DNA of 64,000 nt from Bradyrhizobium sp. B097. GTDB lineage: Bacteria; Pseudomonadota; Alphaproteobacteria; Rhizobiales; Xanthobacteraceae. Every line of letters begins with the position of its first letter. The stretch's first letter is position 1. Both the position numbers and the translations under genes were made by a program. Below, one piece after another: positions 36,992 to 50,830 of the stretch. The stretch spans positions 7,932,501 to 7,996,500 of the forward strand of contig NZ_CP152412.1 in NCBI RefSeq assembly GCF_038957035.1, in the 5' to 3' direction. Under the pieces are notes generated by a model. The model had not been told where the DNA came from and did not search any database. It saw only the letters and a program-made list of their open reading frames with translations.

Positions 36992-37636
36992 CTAGCGCGC
37001 CTCCAGCATCGCGACGCGGACGCCGAGATAGATGAAGAGCGCCCCGAGCGAACGGTTGATCCAGGCGATCACGCCGGTCGATTGCCGGATGCGGCCGGCT
37101 GCCCGCGCCGCAAAGGCCGCGAGGCCAAGACACCACAGCGTGCCGCCGGTGATGAAGATCAGCCCGAGCACCAGGAAGGCGAGCGTCTTGTGGGCTGAGT
37201 CCGCCGCCACGAATTGCGGCAGGAATGCCAGGAAAAACAGCGCCACCTTGGGGTTGAGGATGTTGGTCAGCGCGCCCTGCCAGAACACGCGCGAGATCGA
37301 GGTCTCGCCACCCTGCCCGGCGATGTCCGCGATCGGCTTGGCGCGCGACAGCAGCATCTGCAGCCCGGTCAGCACCAGATAGGCCGCGCCGATCAGCTTG
37401 ACGGCCAGGAACGCGGTCGACGACGTCATCAGCAGCGCCGACAGCCCGATCGCCGCGCCCAGCACGTGGACCAGGCAGCCGCAGCTGATACCGATCGCCG
37501 CAGCGGCGCCGCCGCGCCATCCGTGCTGAATCGTGCGCCCTATGATATAAGCGGTATCCGGCCCCGGTGTGACGTTGAGCAGCAGCCCGGACAGGACAAA
37601 CAGCCAAAGCTCGTGAATTCCCAGCATCTCGGCCAC
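36992..37636 (-). CDS. LysE/RhtB-family amino-acid exporter
   Basis: A 214-residue inner-membrane translocator with about six helices. Family marks are LLLNVTPGPDTAYIIGR near the N-terminus, the GISCGCLVHVLGAAIG helix and NPKVALFFLAFLPQF. The start GTG at 37636 has AGGA four bases upstream, while the ATG at 37627 is 13 bases away, so GTG is preferred. It exports amino acids or analogues; the substrate is unknown. Confidence 0.9.
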   Translation of the reverse strand: MAEMLGIHELWLFVLSGLLLNVTPGPDTAYIIGRTIQHGWRGGAAAAIGISCGCLVHVLGAAIGLSALLMTSSTAFLAVKLIGAAYLVLTGLQMLLSRAKPIADIAGQGGETSISRVFWQGALTNILNPKVALFFLAFLPQFVAADSAHKTLAFLVLGLIFITGGTLWCLGLAAFAARAAGRIRQSTGVIAWINRSLGALFIYLGVRVAMLEAR

Positions 37637-37867
37637 ATTATCCTATGTAAGTAACGAACCCGAAAGGACGGTCAGCCAACCTGCGCCATCGCAGCGACAC
37701 ACGAATTCAGTAGAGAAACGGACTGTACGATCCGTTGGTCGCATGCCAATTCCTGCTACTATGCATTATAGGTGCCCGTAAACCGAGCTTCCGCCGGACC
37801 CGGCCTGTCTTGTAAGTATCGGATTCGGTCACCTCGGCTAAGTGGCCAATTCCAGGGCACAGGAGAC

Positions 37868-39667
37868 ATGGAAAGACGGCTCGCTGCCATTCTTTGCGCT
37901 GATATCGCCGGCTATTCCCGCATGATGGGTGTCGACGAGGCGGGGACGCATGCCTCGTTCAAGGCGCACCGCAGCGCGATTTACCCGATCATCCTCAACC
38001 ATGGCGGCCGAATCGTCAAAAACACCGGCGACGGCTTCCTGCTGGAATTTCCGAGCATCATCGGCGCGATCGAGGCTGCCGTCGCGATGCAGACCCTGAT
38101 GGCCGAGCGCAACGAACATCTGCCGGCCGACCGCGCCATGCACTTCCGGATGGGCGTCCACATGGGCGACGTCATGGCCGACGAGGACGAGGTGTTCGGC
38201 GACGACGTCAACATCGCCGTCCGTCTCGAGACCGTCGCCGTGCCCGGTGGCGTCGCGGTGTCGGACAAGGCCCGCACCGAGTCAGGGCGGCGGCTTGCCG
38301 TCACCTTGGTCGATGCCGGCCCGCACCGCTTCAAGAACATCACCGAGCCGGTCCATGTCTGGACCTGGGCGCCGGCCGGATCCGATCTGCAGGAGAAGAC
38401 GCCGGATGACGGCCCGCATCTGCCGGGCCAATACCGGACCGCGATCGTCGGTGTGCTGCCGTTCGACAATCTGAGCGGCGGCGCCGACGAATATTTCTCC
38501 GACGGCCTGACCGAGGATCTGATCCACGCGCTGTCGCTGCAATCCTTCTACCGCGTGCTGAGCCGCAACTCGACCTTCGCCTACAAGGGCAAGAACGTCT
38601 CGACCCGCCTGATCGCGCGCGAAATCGACGCGAGCTATCTGATCCAGGGCTCGGTGCGCCGCGCCGGCAACAAGATCCGCGTCTCCGCCGAGTTGATCGC
38701 GCCCGAGAAGGGCGAGCAGCTGTGGACCGGCCGCTACGACCGCGACATGGGCGACCTGTTCGCGATGCAGGACGAGATCACCGCCAACCTCTCCGCTGCG
38801 GTTGCCCAGGAGATCTACCGCGCCGAGGCCTCGGCACCGGCGCGCTCGCCGAACGCCGAACTGACCGCGTGGGATCGCTTCCTGAAGGGCCTGTCGCACT
38901 ACTATCACCAGACCAAGGACGATTGCGAAACCGCGATCGCGCTGTTCAAGGAGGCGATCGAGCTCGACCCCGCGCTGTCGATCGCGCGCGCCTATCTCGC
39001 GCTGATCCAGATCCAGAGTATCCAGTTCGGCTGGATTCCGAGCACGCGCGAATTGTGGGCCTCGTCGGTTAGCCTGGCCGAGAGCAGCGTCCGGCTCGAC
39101 CCGCGCTCCTCGTTCGCATTTTCGCTGCTGGCCTATCTGCATGCGATGCAGGGCCACTACGAAGCCGCGATGGACGCCATCAAGCGGGCGATCGAGCTCA
39201 ACCCCTACGACATGGGCGCCCGCGGCGTGCTTGGAATCTGCCATATGGTGATCGGCGATCATCGCAAGGCGGTCGATCTGTTCTCGACGGCGGTTCAGCG
39301 CGGCAACAGCGACCCACGCTACCAATGGGCCGCACTGAACGCGTTCAGTCATTATCTGCTCGGTCAATATGACGCATCGCTGTCATGGTCGCGCGAGGGG
39401 CTGTATCTCAACCCGAACCATCTGCAGTGCCTGGCGGTGCGCAGCGCCGCGCTCGCCCAGCTCGGCCGCGCCGACGAAGCCGCGCAGGCGGCCGAAGCGC
39501 TGCTCGCCAATCATCCCGGTCTCACCGTCGAACGTCATTTGCGCAATTTCCACTGGAAGAACCCGGCCGACATCGCGCTCTATCGCGATGGCCTCTTGAA
39601 AGCCGGCCTTCCCTTCGGCAAACTCGCTCTGGTTGCATCCAATTCGAAATTCGCCGCTGATTCCTGA
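37868..39667 (+). CDS. Adenylate/guanylate cyclase-domain protein with TolB-like and TPR regions
   Basis: A 599-residue cytoplasmic protein. The class III cyclase domain (about 1-170) keeps both metal aspartates (Asp12 in CADIAGYS, Asp55 in NTGDGFLLEF) and the Asn/Arg pair in VNIAVRLE. Next comes an FlgO/TolB-like domain (about 190-320: VLPFDNLSGGADEYFSDGL, LIQGSVRR, WTGRYDRDM). The rest is TPR repeats (FKEAIELDPALSIARAYLAL and following). The ATG at 37868 follows AGGAG. This three-part architecture is abundant in Bradyrhizobium; the input signal is unknown. It has no membrane helix. Confidence 0.92.
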   Translation: MERRLAAILCADIAGYSRMMGVDEAGTHASFKAHRSAIYPIILNHGGRIVKNTGDGFLLEFPSIIGAIEAAVAMQTLMAERNEHLPADRAMHFRMGVHMGDVMADEDEVFGDDVNIAVRLETVAVPGGVAVSDKARTESGRRLAVTLVDAGPHRFKNITEPVHVWTWAPAGSDLQEKTPDDGPHLPGQYRTAIVGVLPFDNLSGGADEYFSDGLTEDLIHALSLQSFYRVLSRNSTFAYKGKNVSTRLIAREIDASYLIQGSVRRAGNKIRVSAELIAPEKGEQLWTGRYDRDMGDLFAMQDEITANLSAAVAQEIYRAEASAPARSPNAELTAWDRFLKGLSHYYHQTKDDCETAIALFKEAIELDPALSIARAYLALIQIQSIQFGWIPSTRELWASSVSLAESSVRLDPRSSFAFSLLAYLHAMQGHYEAAMDAIKRAIELNPYDMGARGVLGICHMVIGDHRKAVDLFSTAVQRGNSDPRYQWAALNAFSHYLLGQYDASLSWSREGLYLNPNHLQCLAVRSAALAQLGRADEAAQAAEALLANHPGLTVERHLRNFHWKNPADIALYRDGLLKAGLPFGKLALVASNSKFAADS

Positions 39668-39727
39668 GCGAATTCATCCACCGGTAATGGATGCTTTTTA
39701 AGCTGAAGCTTTTCAGGATGTGGTTTG

Positions 39728-40393
39728 ATGTCCGATACGGCTGCAAGCGCGGCACCCGCCCCGCAGGTTTCCCCTGACAATCCCTGCCCGTTCCTGCGTG
39801 CGCTGGTCGCCGGCGACTATGTCGGCGGCCATATCGTGCCGCTGCCGAAGCTGACCGAAACCATCGACCGCGCCACCGGCAAGACCGGCCTTCCGGCGCT
39901 CAGCGCCGGCGCCAAGATCTTCATGGTCGCGCAGATGGCCAACGGCATCGGCCCCTTCAGCCAGGTTCGCAGCCTGTTGCAGGGCGCGATCCTCGACGAA
40001 TTGCGCAATGGCCCGCTCGACAAGCACGGCGCCGGCTCGCGCATCCTCGACCAGCATGCCGTCGTGCATGAGGACGAGATCGCGCGGCTCGCCACCTTCG
40101 GCACGGACCACAAGGCCCCCGACGGCAGCGTCGAACGCGGGCTGTCGGCCTCCGAGATCAAGACCTTCATGGCGGCAAACTTCCAGCGCGCCAAGGACGA
40201 GCATCCGGCGTCCTCGTCCTACGCGATCCTGCACTGCTACTATCCGCTCCTGATGCTCGGCGAGTGGCCGGTGCTGCTCGACATCATGGGCAAGGGCGAA
40301 GGCAAGGAGCGCTATCTCAGCGTCGCCGAGGTCAGGACCTTGTTCGTGGAAAAGCGCTTTCCCGACCGGATCGTCGCGCTGCTGCAGGGCTAG
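39728..40393 (+). CDS. Conserved hypothetical protein
   Basis: A 221-residue soluble protein that I do not recognise. It begins MSDTAASAAPAPQ, then CPFLRALVAGDYVGGHIVPLPKL. It is mostly helical with an FMVAQMANGIGPF segment and a C-terminal EKRFPDRIVALLQG. There is no signal peptide or membrane segment. AGGA lies 12 bases before the ATG. It follows the cyclase gene by 60 bp on the same strand and may be co-transcribed. Composition matches its neighbours, so it is a real gene. Confidence 0.8.
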   Translation: MSDTAASAAPAPQVSPDNPCPFLRALVAGDYVGGHIVPLPKLTETIDRATGKTGLPALSAGAKIFMVAQMANGIGPFSQVRSLLQGAILDELRNGPLDKHGAGSRILDQHAVVHEDEIARLATFGTDHKAPDGSVERGLSASEIKTFMAANFQRAKDEHPASSSYAILHCYYPLLMLGEWPVLLDIMGKGEGKERYLSVAEVRTLFVEKRFPDRIVALLQG

Positions 40394-40450
40394 ATTTCTT
40401 TTTGACGCGTTTTCTTCACGCGAACCGGCATCCACTTCGCTCGAAAACGC
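40392..40450. repeat. Palindromic repeat, copy 2, directly after a stop codon
   Basis: It shares TGACGCGTTTTCTTCACGCG and the GCGTTTTC/GAAAACGC arms with copy 1 at 36926-36987, and also begins at a TAG stop codon. The placement suggests a transcript-end element. Confidence 0.8.
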
Positions 40451-40456
40451 TATGGT

Positions 40457-41404
40457 TCACTTGAACAGCGGCGTGCCCGGCACGAAGGCGTCGAACGCCG
40501 CCCAGAATTGCGCGCGGTAGCGATCCTGCTCCTGCAGGATCTCGTGCTTGGAGCCGGCGATCACGAGATGCGAGCCGGCGCGCAAATGGTAGGCGAACTC
40601 CTCGATCGCCGCCGTCGACACCACCTCGTCATTGCTCGCCGCCAGCATCAGGATCGGCTGGCGGATTTCGGTCGGATACGACATGCCGCGGAAGGTGCGC
40701 ATCGCGGTGAACGCGGTGTCGGCCCAGGCGATCGTCGGCGCCGCGATGCCGAGCGTCGGGTCTTCTTCCAGGATCGCCGCGTTGCGGGCGTGGCGCACCG
40801 GGTCGCTGGTCACGGGATTGCCAATGAAGGGCGCGAGGCCGACCAGCTCATCGCCGCCGCCCGGAACGTAGCGGCCGCCCTGCCCGGCCAGCCGCATGAT
40901 CCGCAGCAGCGCGCTCGGAAACAACGACACGCGCCGGCGCGGCAGGTCGATCATCGGCGCCGACAGCACCATGCGGTCGAACCAGCGCTTGCCGGCATGC
41001 GCGACCCGCAGCAGGACGGCGCCGCCCATCGAATGCGCCAGCGCGAAATAGGGCGGCGGGCAATCCGGCAGCACCACCTGCTGCACGAAGGTCTCGACAT
41101 CGACCTCGTAGTCGGCGAAGTCGCGCACGTAACCCTTGCGCGGATCGCGCAGCCGCCGCGACGAGTGGCCCTGCCCGCGCCAGTCGATCATCGCCACCGC
41201 AAAGCCGCGGTCGCGCAGGTCGCGCACGGTCTCGAAGTATTTCTCGATCATCTCGCCGCGGCCGCCGAACACGCAGACCGTGCCCTTGCGGCCTGGCGGC
41301 GGCGCCCAGCGCGCGAAGCGCAGCTCGGCCCCGTCGGGTGTCTTGATGGTGCCACTGACAACGTCGTCCGGAACCGGGTTGGCGGGGATCGAGACGAGCG
41401 TCAT
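40457..41404 (-). CDS. Alpha/beta hydrolase (lysophospholipase-like)
   Basis: A 315-residue serine hydrolase of the PldB/monoacylglycerol-lipase type. The nucleophile elbow is AHSMGG (catalytic Ser), the lid region follows, then Asp in AASNDEVVS and His in AGSKHEIL complete a triad. The oxyanion strand is FGGRGEMIEKY. No signal peptide, so cytoplasmic; the likely substrate is a lysophospholipid or monoacylglycerol. Start ATG at 41404. Confidence 0.9.
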   Translation of the reverse strand: MTLVSIPANPVPDDVVSGTIKTPDGAELRFARWAPPPGRKGTVCVFGGRGEMIEKYFETVRDLRDRGFAVAMIDWRGQGHSSRRLRDPRKGYVRDFADYEVDVETFVQQVVLPDCPPPYFALAHSMGGAVLLRVAHAGKRWFDRMVLSAPMIDLPRRRVSLFPSALLRIMRLAGQGGRYVPGGGDELVGLAPFIGNPVTSDPVRHARNAAILEEDPTLGIAAPTIAWADTAFTAMRTFRGMSYPTEIRQPILMLAASNDEVVSTAAIEEFAYHLRAGSHLVIAGSKHEILQEQDRYRAQFWAAFDAFVPGTPLFK

Positions 41405-41534
41405 GCAGGAGACCGGAGTGGAGGGACAGGGTGGAGATCAAGGACGCCGGCGCCGAGAAAAGCGACGCGGTTTCCGCCTCTTGAACGCGACGTGACCCCT
41501 CCCATATCACTTCAGTGCAGGCCGCTACCAGTGT

Positions 41535-41627
41535 TTCGGAACCGGAACATCAGGCTGCACACATCTAAGCCCGGCCCGATGGCGGGCGGGTAACTGAAAC
41601 AGTCGCTCATTGGAGGACTACCCTATG
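41535..41627 (+). promoter_or_regulatory. ROSE-type RNA thermometer in the hsp20 leader
   Basis: The 5' leader holds a GC hairpin (41569-41591, CCCGGCCCG/CGGGCGGG with one bulged G) and a start-proximal hairpin AGTCGCTC-ATT-GGAGGACT (41601-41619). In it UCGCU pairs with AGGA of the Shine-Dalgarno, leaving a bulged G. This matches the UYGCU anti-SD of ROSE elements, which melt on heat shock and are typical of rhizobial small heat-shock genes. Confidence 0.75.
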
Positions 41628-42101
41628 CGTAGCTACGACCTCACTCCGTTCTATCGTTCCACCGTCGGCTTCGACCGCCTCTTCAGCCTGCTCGATCAGG
41701 TGACCTCGGACGGCAGCCCCGGCTATCCCCCCTACAACATCGAGCGCACCGGCGAGAATGCTTACCGGATCAGCGTTGCGGTCTCCGGCTTCTCGCAAGC
41801 CGAGCTTTCGATCGTCGCGAAAGAGAACACGCTGACGATCAAGGGCGAGAAGACCGCCAACGAGAACTCCGGCAACAGCGCCGCAGTGCTCTATCGCGGC
41901 ATCGCCTCCCGCGCCTTCGAGCGCGTCTTCCAGCTTGCCGACTTCGTGCAGGTGAAGAACGCTTCGCTCGAGAACGGCCTGCTCCACGTCGATCTCGTCC
42001 GCGAGATTCCCGAGGCCAAGAAGCCCCGCAGCATTCCGATCGGCGGCGGCGAGAAGGCCCCGCAGGTGGTTGACGGCTCGGCCAGCAAGGTCGCGGCCTA
42101 A
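41625..42101 (+). CDS. Small heat-shock protein (Hsp20 / IbpA class)
   Basis: A 158-residue holdase chaperone. The N-terminus is MRSYDLTPFYRSTVGFDRLF, class A (IbpA-like) of the rhizobial small heat-shock proteins. The alpha-crystallin domain (about 35-125) has NAYRISVAVSGFSQ, the beta-strand LTIKGEK and AFERVFQLADFV, with LENGLLHVDL near its end. A C-terminal IxI-type anchor is present as RSIPIG. The ATG at 41625 is preceded by GGAGGA within the thermometer hairpin. A terminator follows the gene. Confidence 0.94.
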   Translation: MRSYDLTPFYRSTVGFDRLFSLLDQVTSDGSPGYPPYNIERTGENAYRISVAVSGFSQAELSIVAKENTLTIKGEKTANENSGNSAAVLYRGIASRAFERVFQLADFVQVKNASLENGLLHVDLVREIPEAKKPRSIPIGGGEKAPQVVDGSASKVAA

Positions 42102-42141
42102 GCGACACATCCCGCGTCGGCAGATATTGGCTGAACGCGAA

Positions 42142-42172
42142 AACGGCCCGGGGAAACCGGGGCGTTTTTTGT
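42142..42172 (+). terminator. Intrinsic terminator after hsp20
   Basis: GCCCGG, loop GGAAA, CCGGGGC with one bulged G, followed by GTTTTTTG. It is 41 bp after the hsp20 stop. Confidence 0.75.
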
Positions 42173-42183
42173 TGCGAAGGGCC

Positions 42184-42270
42184 GTAGCCCGGATGGAGCG
42201 GAGCGCAATCCGGGGGGACGTTCTCCGCGACGGGACCGCCCCGGATTGCGCTACGCTCCATCCGGGCTAC
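42184..42270. repeat. Long inverted repeat (dispersed palindromic element)
   Basis: GTAGCCCGGATGGAGCGGAG starts the left arm, continuing to GCAATCCGG, and the right arm reads back CCGGATTGCGCTACGCTCCA and ends TCCGGGCTAC. The arms are about 30 bp with few mismatches. This type of GTAGCCCGGATGGAGC element is dispersed in many alpha- and gammaproteobacteria. Confidence 0.8.
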
Positions 42271-42283
42271 GCAGCGACCTCTG

Positions 42284-43087
42284 TCACTCCAGCCCCTGCA
42301 CCTTCGGCATCGCCTGGGTCGGCAGGATTGCGGGCGCAGGCGGCGGCGGAGCGGCCTGACCGACGGTCGGAGCCTCGGCTTGCTGAACGGCCTGCGGCGC
42401 GGCCGCCTGGGCTTCGGCCGGCTTCGGCGTCGCCGTGGCCTGCTCGGCCGGCGCGGGTGCGGTGGCCTGGGCCGGCGCAGGCTGCTGCGCAGTGGTCGGG
42501 GCGACGGCGGCCTGAGCCGCCGGCGCGGGAGCCTGGGCCGCCGCCGGCGCCGGACCTGGCGCTGACTTGGCCGCAAGCGGGCTCCGCTTCGGCACCGGCA
42601 CGCGGCTGGCGACATGCGGGATCGGAAGCGGTGGCCGCGGCACCCTTGCCTGGATCGCCCGCGGCATCGGGCCGACCGGGCCGTAGGTCGCGCTCATCTC
42701 CTCCTCGAAGTTGTCGCCGAGCCGGTAGGCCGGGGTGAAGCGGACGATGTGCCCGTCGCGCGCATCGATCACCAGCCGGCCGTCGTCGCCGCCCTGGTCG
42801 ATCACCGAGATCGTGTAGACGAAGCCGCGCTGCTGGGGCGCGCCGAGCGGCAGATAGCCGTTCTCGCGCAGCACGGTGTAGACCTCGACCGGCGGCAGCA
42901 GGCTCGGGACGCGGCCGAAGCGCGGCGGCGGCGGAACCTCGGGCATGGCGGCGTAGGGTCCGCCCATGTCGGATACCCTGACGAAAGACGGGCTGCCAAT
43001 CCGGACGGACGTCACCGGCTGCGCCTGGGCCGAGGCTGCGCTGAACGCGAGCGCGGCGGCTGCAACCGAACCTGTGAACAACTTCAT
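42284..43087 (-). CDS. Secreted protein with Pro/Ala-rich C-terminal half
   Basis: A 267-residue exported protein: signal peptide about 1-22 (MKLFTGSVAAAALAFSAASA). A small folded domain (about 60-135) contains PPVEVYTVLRENGYLPLG and YTISVIDQGGDDGRLVIDAR, resembling PepSY-like periplasmic domains. From about residue 150 the chain is Pro/Ala/Gln low complexity, which explains why neighbouring frames look open. The function is unknown; probably a periplasmic or cell-wall-spanning protein. Start ATG at 43087. Confidence 0.85.
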   Translation of the reverse strand: MKLFTGSVAAAALAFSAASAQAQPVTSVRIGSPSFVRVSDMGGPYAAMPEVPPPPRFGRVPSLLPPVEVYTVLRENGYLPLGAPQQRGFVYTISVIDQGGDDGRLVIDARDGHIVRFTPAYRLGDNFEEEMSATYGPVGPMPRAIQARVPRPPLPIPHVASRVPVPKRSPLAAKSAPGPAPAAAQAPAPAAQAAVAPTTAQQPAPAQATAPAPAEQATATPKPAEAQAAAPQAVQQAEAPTVGQAAPPPPAPAILPTQAMPKVQGLE

Positions 43088-43557
43088 CGCCGTAACTCCT
43101 GTCTGGCCCGCCTCTCGGAGCTTCCCGCTCTCTTGCCGGCTTGCCGGGCAAAATTTCGGTTTGAATTCCGGCGGTCCTTGGTCCCTCCTTGGGCCAGATC
43201 ACGGCGTGTTTGCTTCGAATCAGGGGCGCGGCAGGCCCGCCGAGCTGTCCGATCCAAGCATGCGGGCGAGGACTTCCTCGCGCTTGTGTGATAGACAAAA
43301 ATTTGGCAAGGTCGAGGTTAGGACAGCAGAGCTGTCTCAATTTCGAGGCCATTCCGGCATAGGGATTGCAACGAAACCTCGGCGCCCCGGGCTCCGAGAA
43401 TGCTGCAGGCAGGGCCGTCCCCTAGGGGACGTTGAAACGCCCGTCGCCTGAATTTAGGAAAATGCGGCTCGCGGCGGACGAGCGGTGGCCCGGTGGGTGC
43501 CGCAACGTCCAAGGTGCGCCAAATACGGTGAGGCCCCTTACGAAAGGGAGAGGACAC
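43088..43557. other. gltB upstream region with two palindromes
   Basis: 470 bp between divergent genes. It holds GACAGC-AGA-GCTGTC at 43322-43336 and the perfect 16-bp palindrome CGTCCCCTAGGGGACG at 43416-43431, both candidate operators or leader hairpins of gltB. No convincing sigma-54 box was found. Confidence 0.45.
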
Positions 43558-48321
<4,764 letters not shown>

Positions 48322-48332
48322 TATCACCGGGC

Positions 48333-48427
48333 GTCATTCCGGGGCGCGCCATTGGCGCGAGCCCGGAATCTCGCCAGACCACTTCGAGACCTCCGGGTCT
48401 GCGCCTCGCGGCGCAGCCCGGAATGAC
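48333..48427. repeat. Palindromic repeat between gltB and gltD
   Basis: GTCATTCCGGGGCGCGCCAT begins the left arm and GCGGCGCAGCCCGGAATGAC ends the right; the arms form a long hairpin. A second member lies at 53789-53887. Being inside an operon, it may affect gltB/gltD mRNA stability or ratio. Confidence 0.85.
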
Positions 48428-48459
48428 GGACAACTGAGATGCAGGGGCATCGGGTTTCA

Positions 48460-49917
48460 ATGGGTAAGATCACAGGTTTTCTCGAGATCGAGCGGCATGA
48501 CCGCAAGTACGAGCCGGTCGCCGATCGGCTCAAGAACTTCAACGAGTTCGTCATTCCGCTGAGCGAGAAGGACACGCGCGACCAGGCCGCGCGCTGCATG
48601 AATTGCGGCATCCCCTATTGCCACGGCACCGGCTCGACCGCGCCGGGCACGCCGGGCTGCCCGGTCAACAACCAGATCCCCGATTTCAACGATCTCGTCT
48701 ATCAGGGCAACTGGGAAGAGGCCTCGCGCAACCTGCACTCGACCAACAATTTCCCCGAGTTCACCGGCCGGATCTGCCCGGCGCCGTGCGAGGCGTCCTG
48801 CACGCTCAACATCGACGACAACCCGGTCACCATCAAGACCATCGAATGCGCGATCGTCGACCGCGCCTGGGACAATGGCTGGCTGAAGCCGGAGATCGCT
48901 GCGCAGAAGACCGGCAAGAAGGTCGCCGTGATCGGCTCGGGCCCCGCCGGCATGGCCGCCGCGCAGCAGCTCGCGCGCGCCGGCCACGAGGTGCATGTCT
49001 ACGAGAAGTTCGCCAAGGCCGGCGGCCTGCTGCGCTACGGCATTCCCGACTTCAAGATGGAGAAGGACATCATCGACCGCCGCGTGGCGCAGATGGAAGC
49101 CGAGGGCGTCACCTTCCACTACGGCAAGGCGGTGGGCGGCTCGACGCTAGGTGCGATCGACCCGCAGGAGCTCGCCAAGCAGTATGACGCCGTGGCGCTG
49201 ACCGGCGGCGCGGAAGCCCCGCGCGACCTGCCGATCCCGGGCCGCGACCTCGACGGCATCCACTTCGCGATGGACTTCCTGCCGCAGCAGAACCGCCGCG
49301 TTTCCGGCGAGCCGCTGAACGACGGCCCCGACATCCTGGCCGACGGCAAGCATGTCGTCGTGATCGGTGGCGGCGATACCGGATCGGACTGCATCGGCAC
49401 CTCGTTCCGGCAAGGCGCGAAGTCCGTGACCCAGCTCGAGATCATGCCGGCGCCGCCCGAGCATGAGAACAAGGGCGTGACCTGGCCGAACTGGCCGCTG
49501 AAGATGCGGACGTCGTCGAGCCAGGCCGAAGGCGCGGTGCGCGAATACGCCGTGCTGACCACGAAGTTCGAGGGCAAGGACGGCAAGGTCACCAAGCTGC
49601 ATTGCGTCAAGGTCGACGACAAGTTCAAGCCGCTGCCCGGCACCGAGTTCACGCTCGACGCCGAGCTGGTGCTGCTGGCGATGGGCTTCGTCCATCCGGT
49701 GCACGAGGGCCTGCTCAAGACGCTGGGCATCGAGCTCGACCAGCGCGGCAATGTCCGCGCCTCCCTGCAGGACTACCACACCTCGCGCGCGAAGATCTTC
49801 TCCGCCGGCGACATGCGCCGCGGCCAGTCGCTCGTGGTCTGGGCGATCCGCGAAGGCCGCCAGTGCGCACGCTCGATCGATAGCTTCCTGATGGGGAAGA
49901 CGGACCTGCCGGGGTAA
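48460..49917 (+). CDS. gltD: Glutamate synthase (NADPH) small subunit
   Basis: A 485-residue flavoprotein that passes electrons from NADPH to GltB. The N-terminal cysteine-rich Fe-S domain has [11 protein letters not shown] and [12 protein letters not shown]-binding ([21 protein letters not shown]) and NADPH-binding ([16 protein letters not shown]) Rossmann motifs follow, with the GD motif [12 protein letters not shown]. Start ATG at 48460 (MGKITGFLE); an in-frame ATG at 48439 would add seven residues. Confidence 0.96.
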   Translation: MGKITGFLEIERHDRKYEPVADRLKNFNEFVIPLSEKDTRDQAARCMNCGIPYCHGTGSTAPGTPGCPVNNQIPDFNDLVYQGNWEEASRNLHSTNNFPEFTGRICPAPCEASCTLNIDDNPVTIKTIECAIVDRAWDNGWLKPEIAAQKTGKKVAVIGSGPAGMAAAQQLARAGHEVHVYEKFAKAGGLLRYGIPDFKMEKDIIDRRVAQMEAEGVTFHYGKAVGGSTLGAIDPQELAKQYDAVALTGGAEAPRDLPIPGRDLDGIHFAMDFLPQQNRRVSGEPLNDGPDILADGKHVVVIGGGDTGSDCIGTSFRQGAKSVTQLEIMPAPPEHENKGVTWPNWPLKMRTSSSQAEGAVREYAVLTTKFEGKDGKVTKLHCVKVDDKFKPLPGTEFTLDAELVLLAMGFVHPVHEGLLKTLGIELDQRGNVRASLQDYHTSRAKIFSAGDMRRGQSLVVWAIREGRQCARSIDSFLMGKTDLPG

Positions 49918-49954
49918 GCACTTCGGCCGTCACGCCGGACACAGCCACACACTG

Positions 49955-50010
49955 AACTGTCATCGCCCGCGAAAGCGGGCGATCCAGTATTCCAGAGACG
50001 TCTGCTGGAT
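49955..50010. repeat. Short palindromic intergenic repeat
   Basis: CGCCCGC-GAAA-GCGGGCG followed by ATCCAGTATTCCAGAGACG, a dispersed hairpin typical of Bradyrhizobium intergenic DNA. It is related in layout to the element at 30863-30900. Confidence 0.65.
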
Positions 50011-50108
50011 ATGCCATTTGCATTCTTAATCGAGATCATTGGTTGAATTAATTTCACCATGCCCGTCCCACCTGTCAGGATCGCCATGCATGGCGAGGAA
50101 TTGGGACG

Positions 50109-50807
50109 ATGCTGGCAGGACCGCGACCGGAATGGCTGACCTTCGATTGCTACGGGACGCTGATCCAATGGGACGAAGGCCTGGCTGCTGCGGTTCGCAG
50201 CATCCTTTCCAGCAGCGGAGGATCGGTCGATCCGAATGAGCTCATCGCGATCCACGACCGCCATGAGCATCGGCTGGAGTAGCAGCGCCCGCATATGTCT
50301 TTCAAGGACGTCAGTGCCGAAGCGTTGCGCCTGACGATGGCGGAGCTGGCGCTGCCCTTCGAAGCGAGTCACGCGGAGATTTTGACATCGTCGATCAGTG
50401 CGATGCCTCCTTTCCCAGAGGTAGTCGGGACGCTGGGCCGCCTCAAGGCAGCGGGCTTGAAGCTTGCGATCATCTCCAACACCGATGATGCGATCATCGC
50501 CGGCAACGTCGCGCAACTCGGCGGCCATATCGATCGCGTCATCACCGCCGAGCAGGCCGAAGCCTACAAGCCGTCCGCGCGGATCTTCCAACACGCCTGG
50601 AACGCCATCGGTGTCGGCAAGGACAGGCTCCTGCATGTCTGCGCCAGCCCGCATCTCGACCTCGCGGCTGCTCGCGAACTCGGCTTTCGGAGCATCTGGA
50701 TCGATCGTGGCACGGGGCGGCAGCCCTTGCCGGACTATGTGCCGAACGCAACGGCCAGCGCGCTCGATAAGGTGCCCGAGCTGCTGCGCGCTGCCGGCTG
50801 GATGTGA
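50109..50807 (+). pseudogene. HAD-family haloacid dehalogenase-type hydrolase, broken by in-frame TAG
   Basis: Reading from ATG 50109 gives [20 protein letters not shown], the HAD motif I with nucleophile Asp (DCYGTL). After codon 57 a TAG (50280-50282) interrupts an otherwise continuous frame, which resumes [10 protein letters not shown] and carries motif II (IISNTDD), the Lys in YKPSARIF and motif III (SPHLDLAAA) to the stop at 50807. Only one base separates TAG from CAG, GAG or AAG. The downstream part has an ATG at 50295 but lacks motif I, so it cannot be an active HAD enzyme. Recent loss, since the rest is undecayed; a sequencing error cannot be excluded. Confidence 0.85.
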
Positions 50808-50830
50808 CACTGCACCGGAAGCGAAATCAG

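Noticed and set aside
50280..50282. TAG read as a recoded sense codon such as pyrrolysine
   Set aside because: No pyl genes or context are seen and the group does not use them; a nonsense mutation is simpler.
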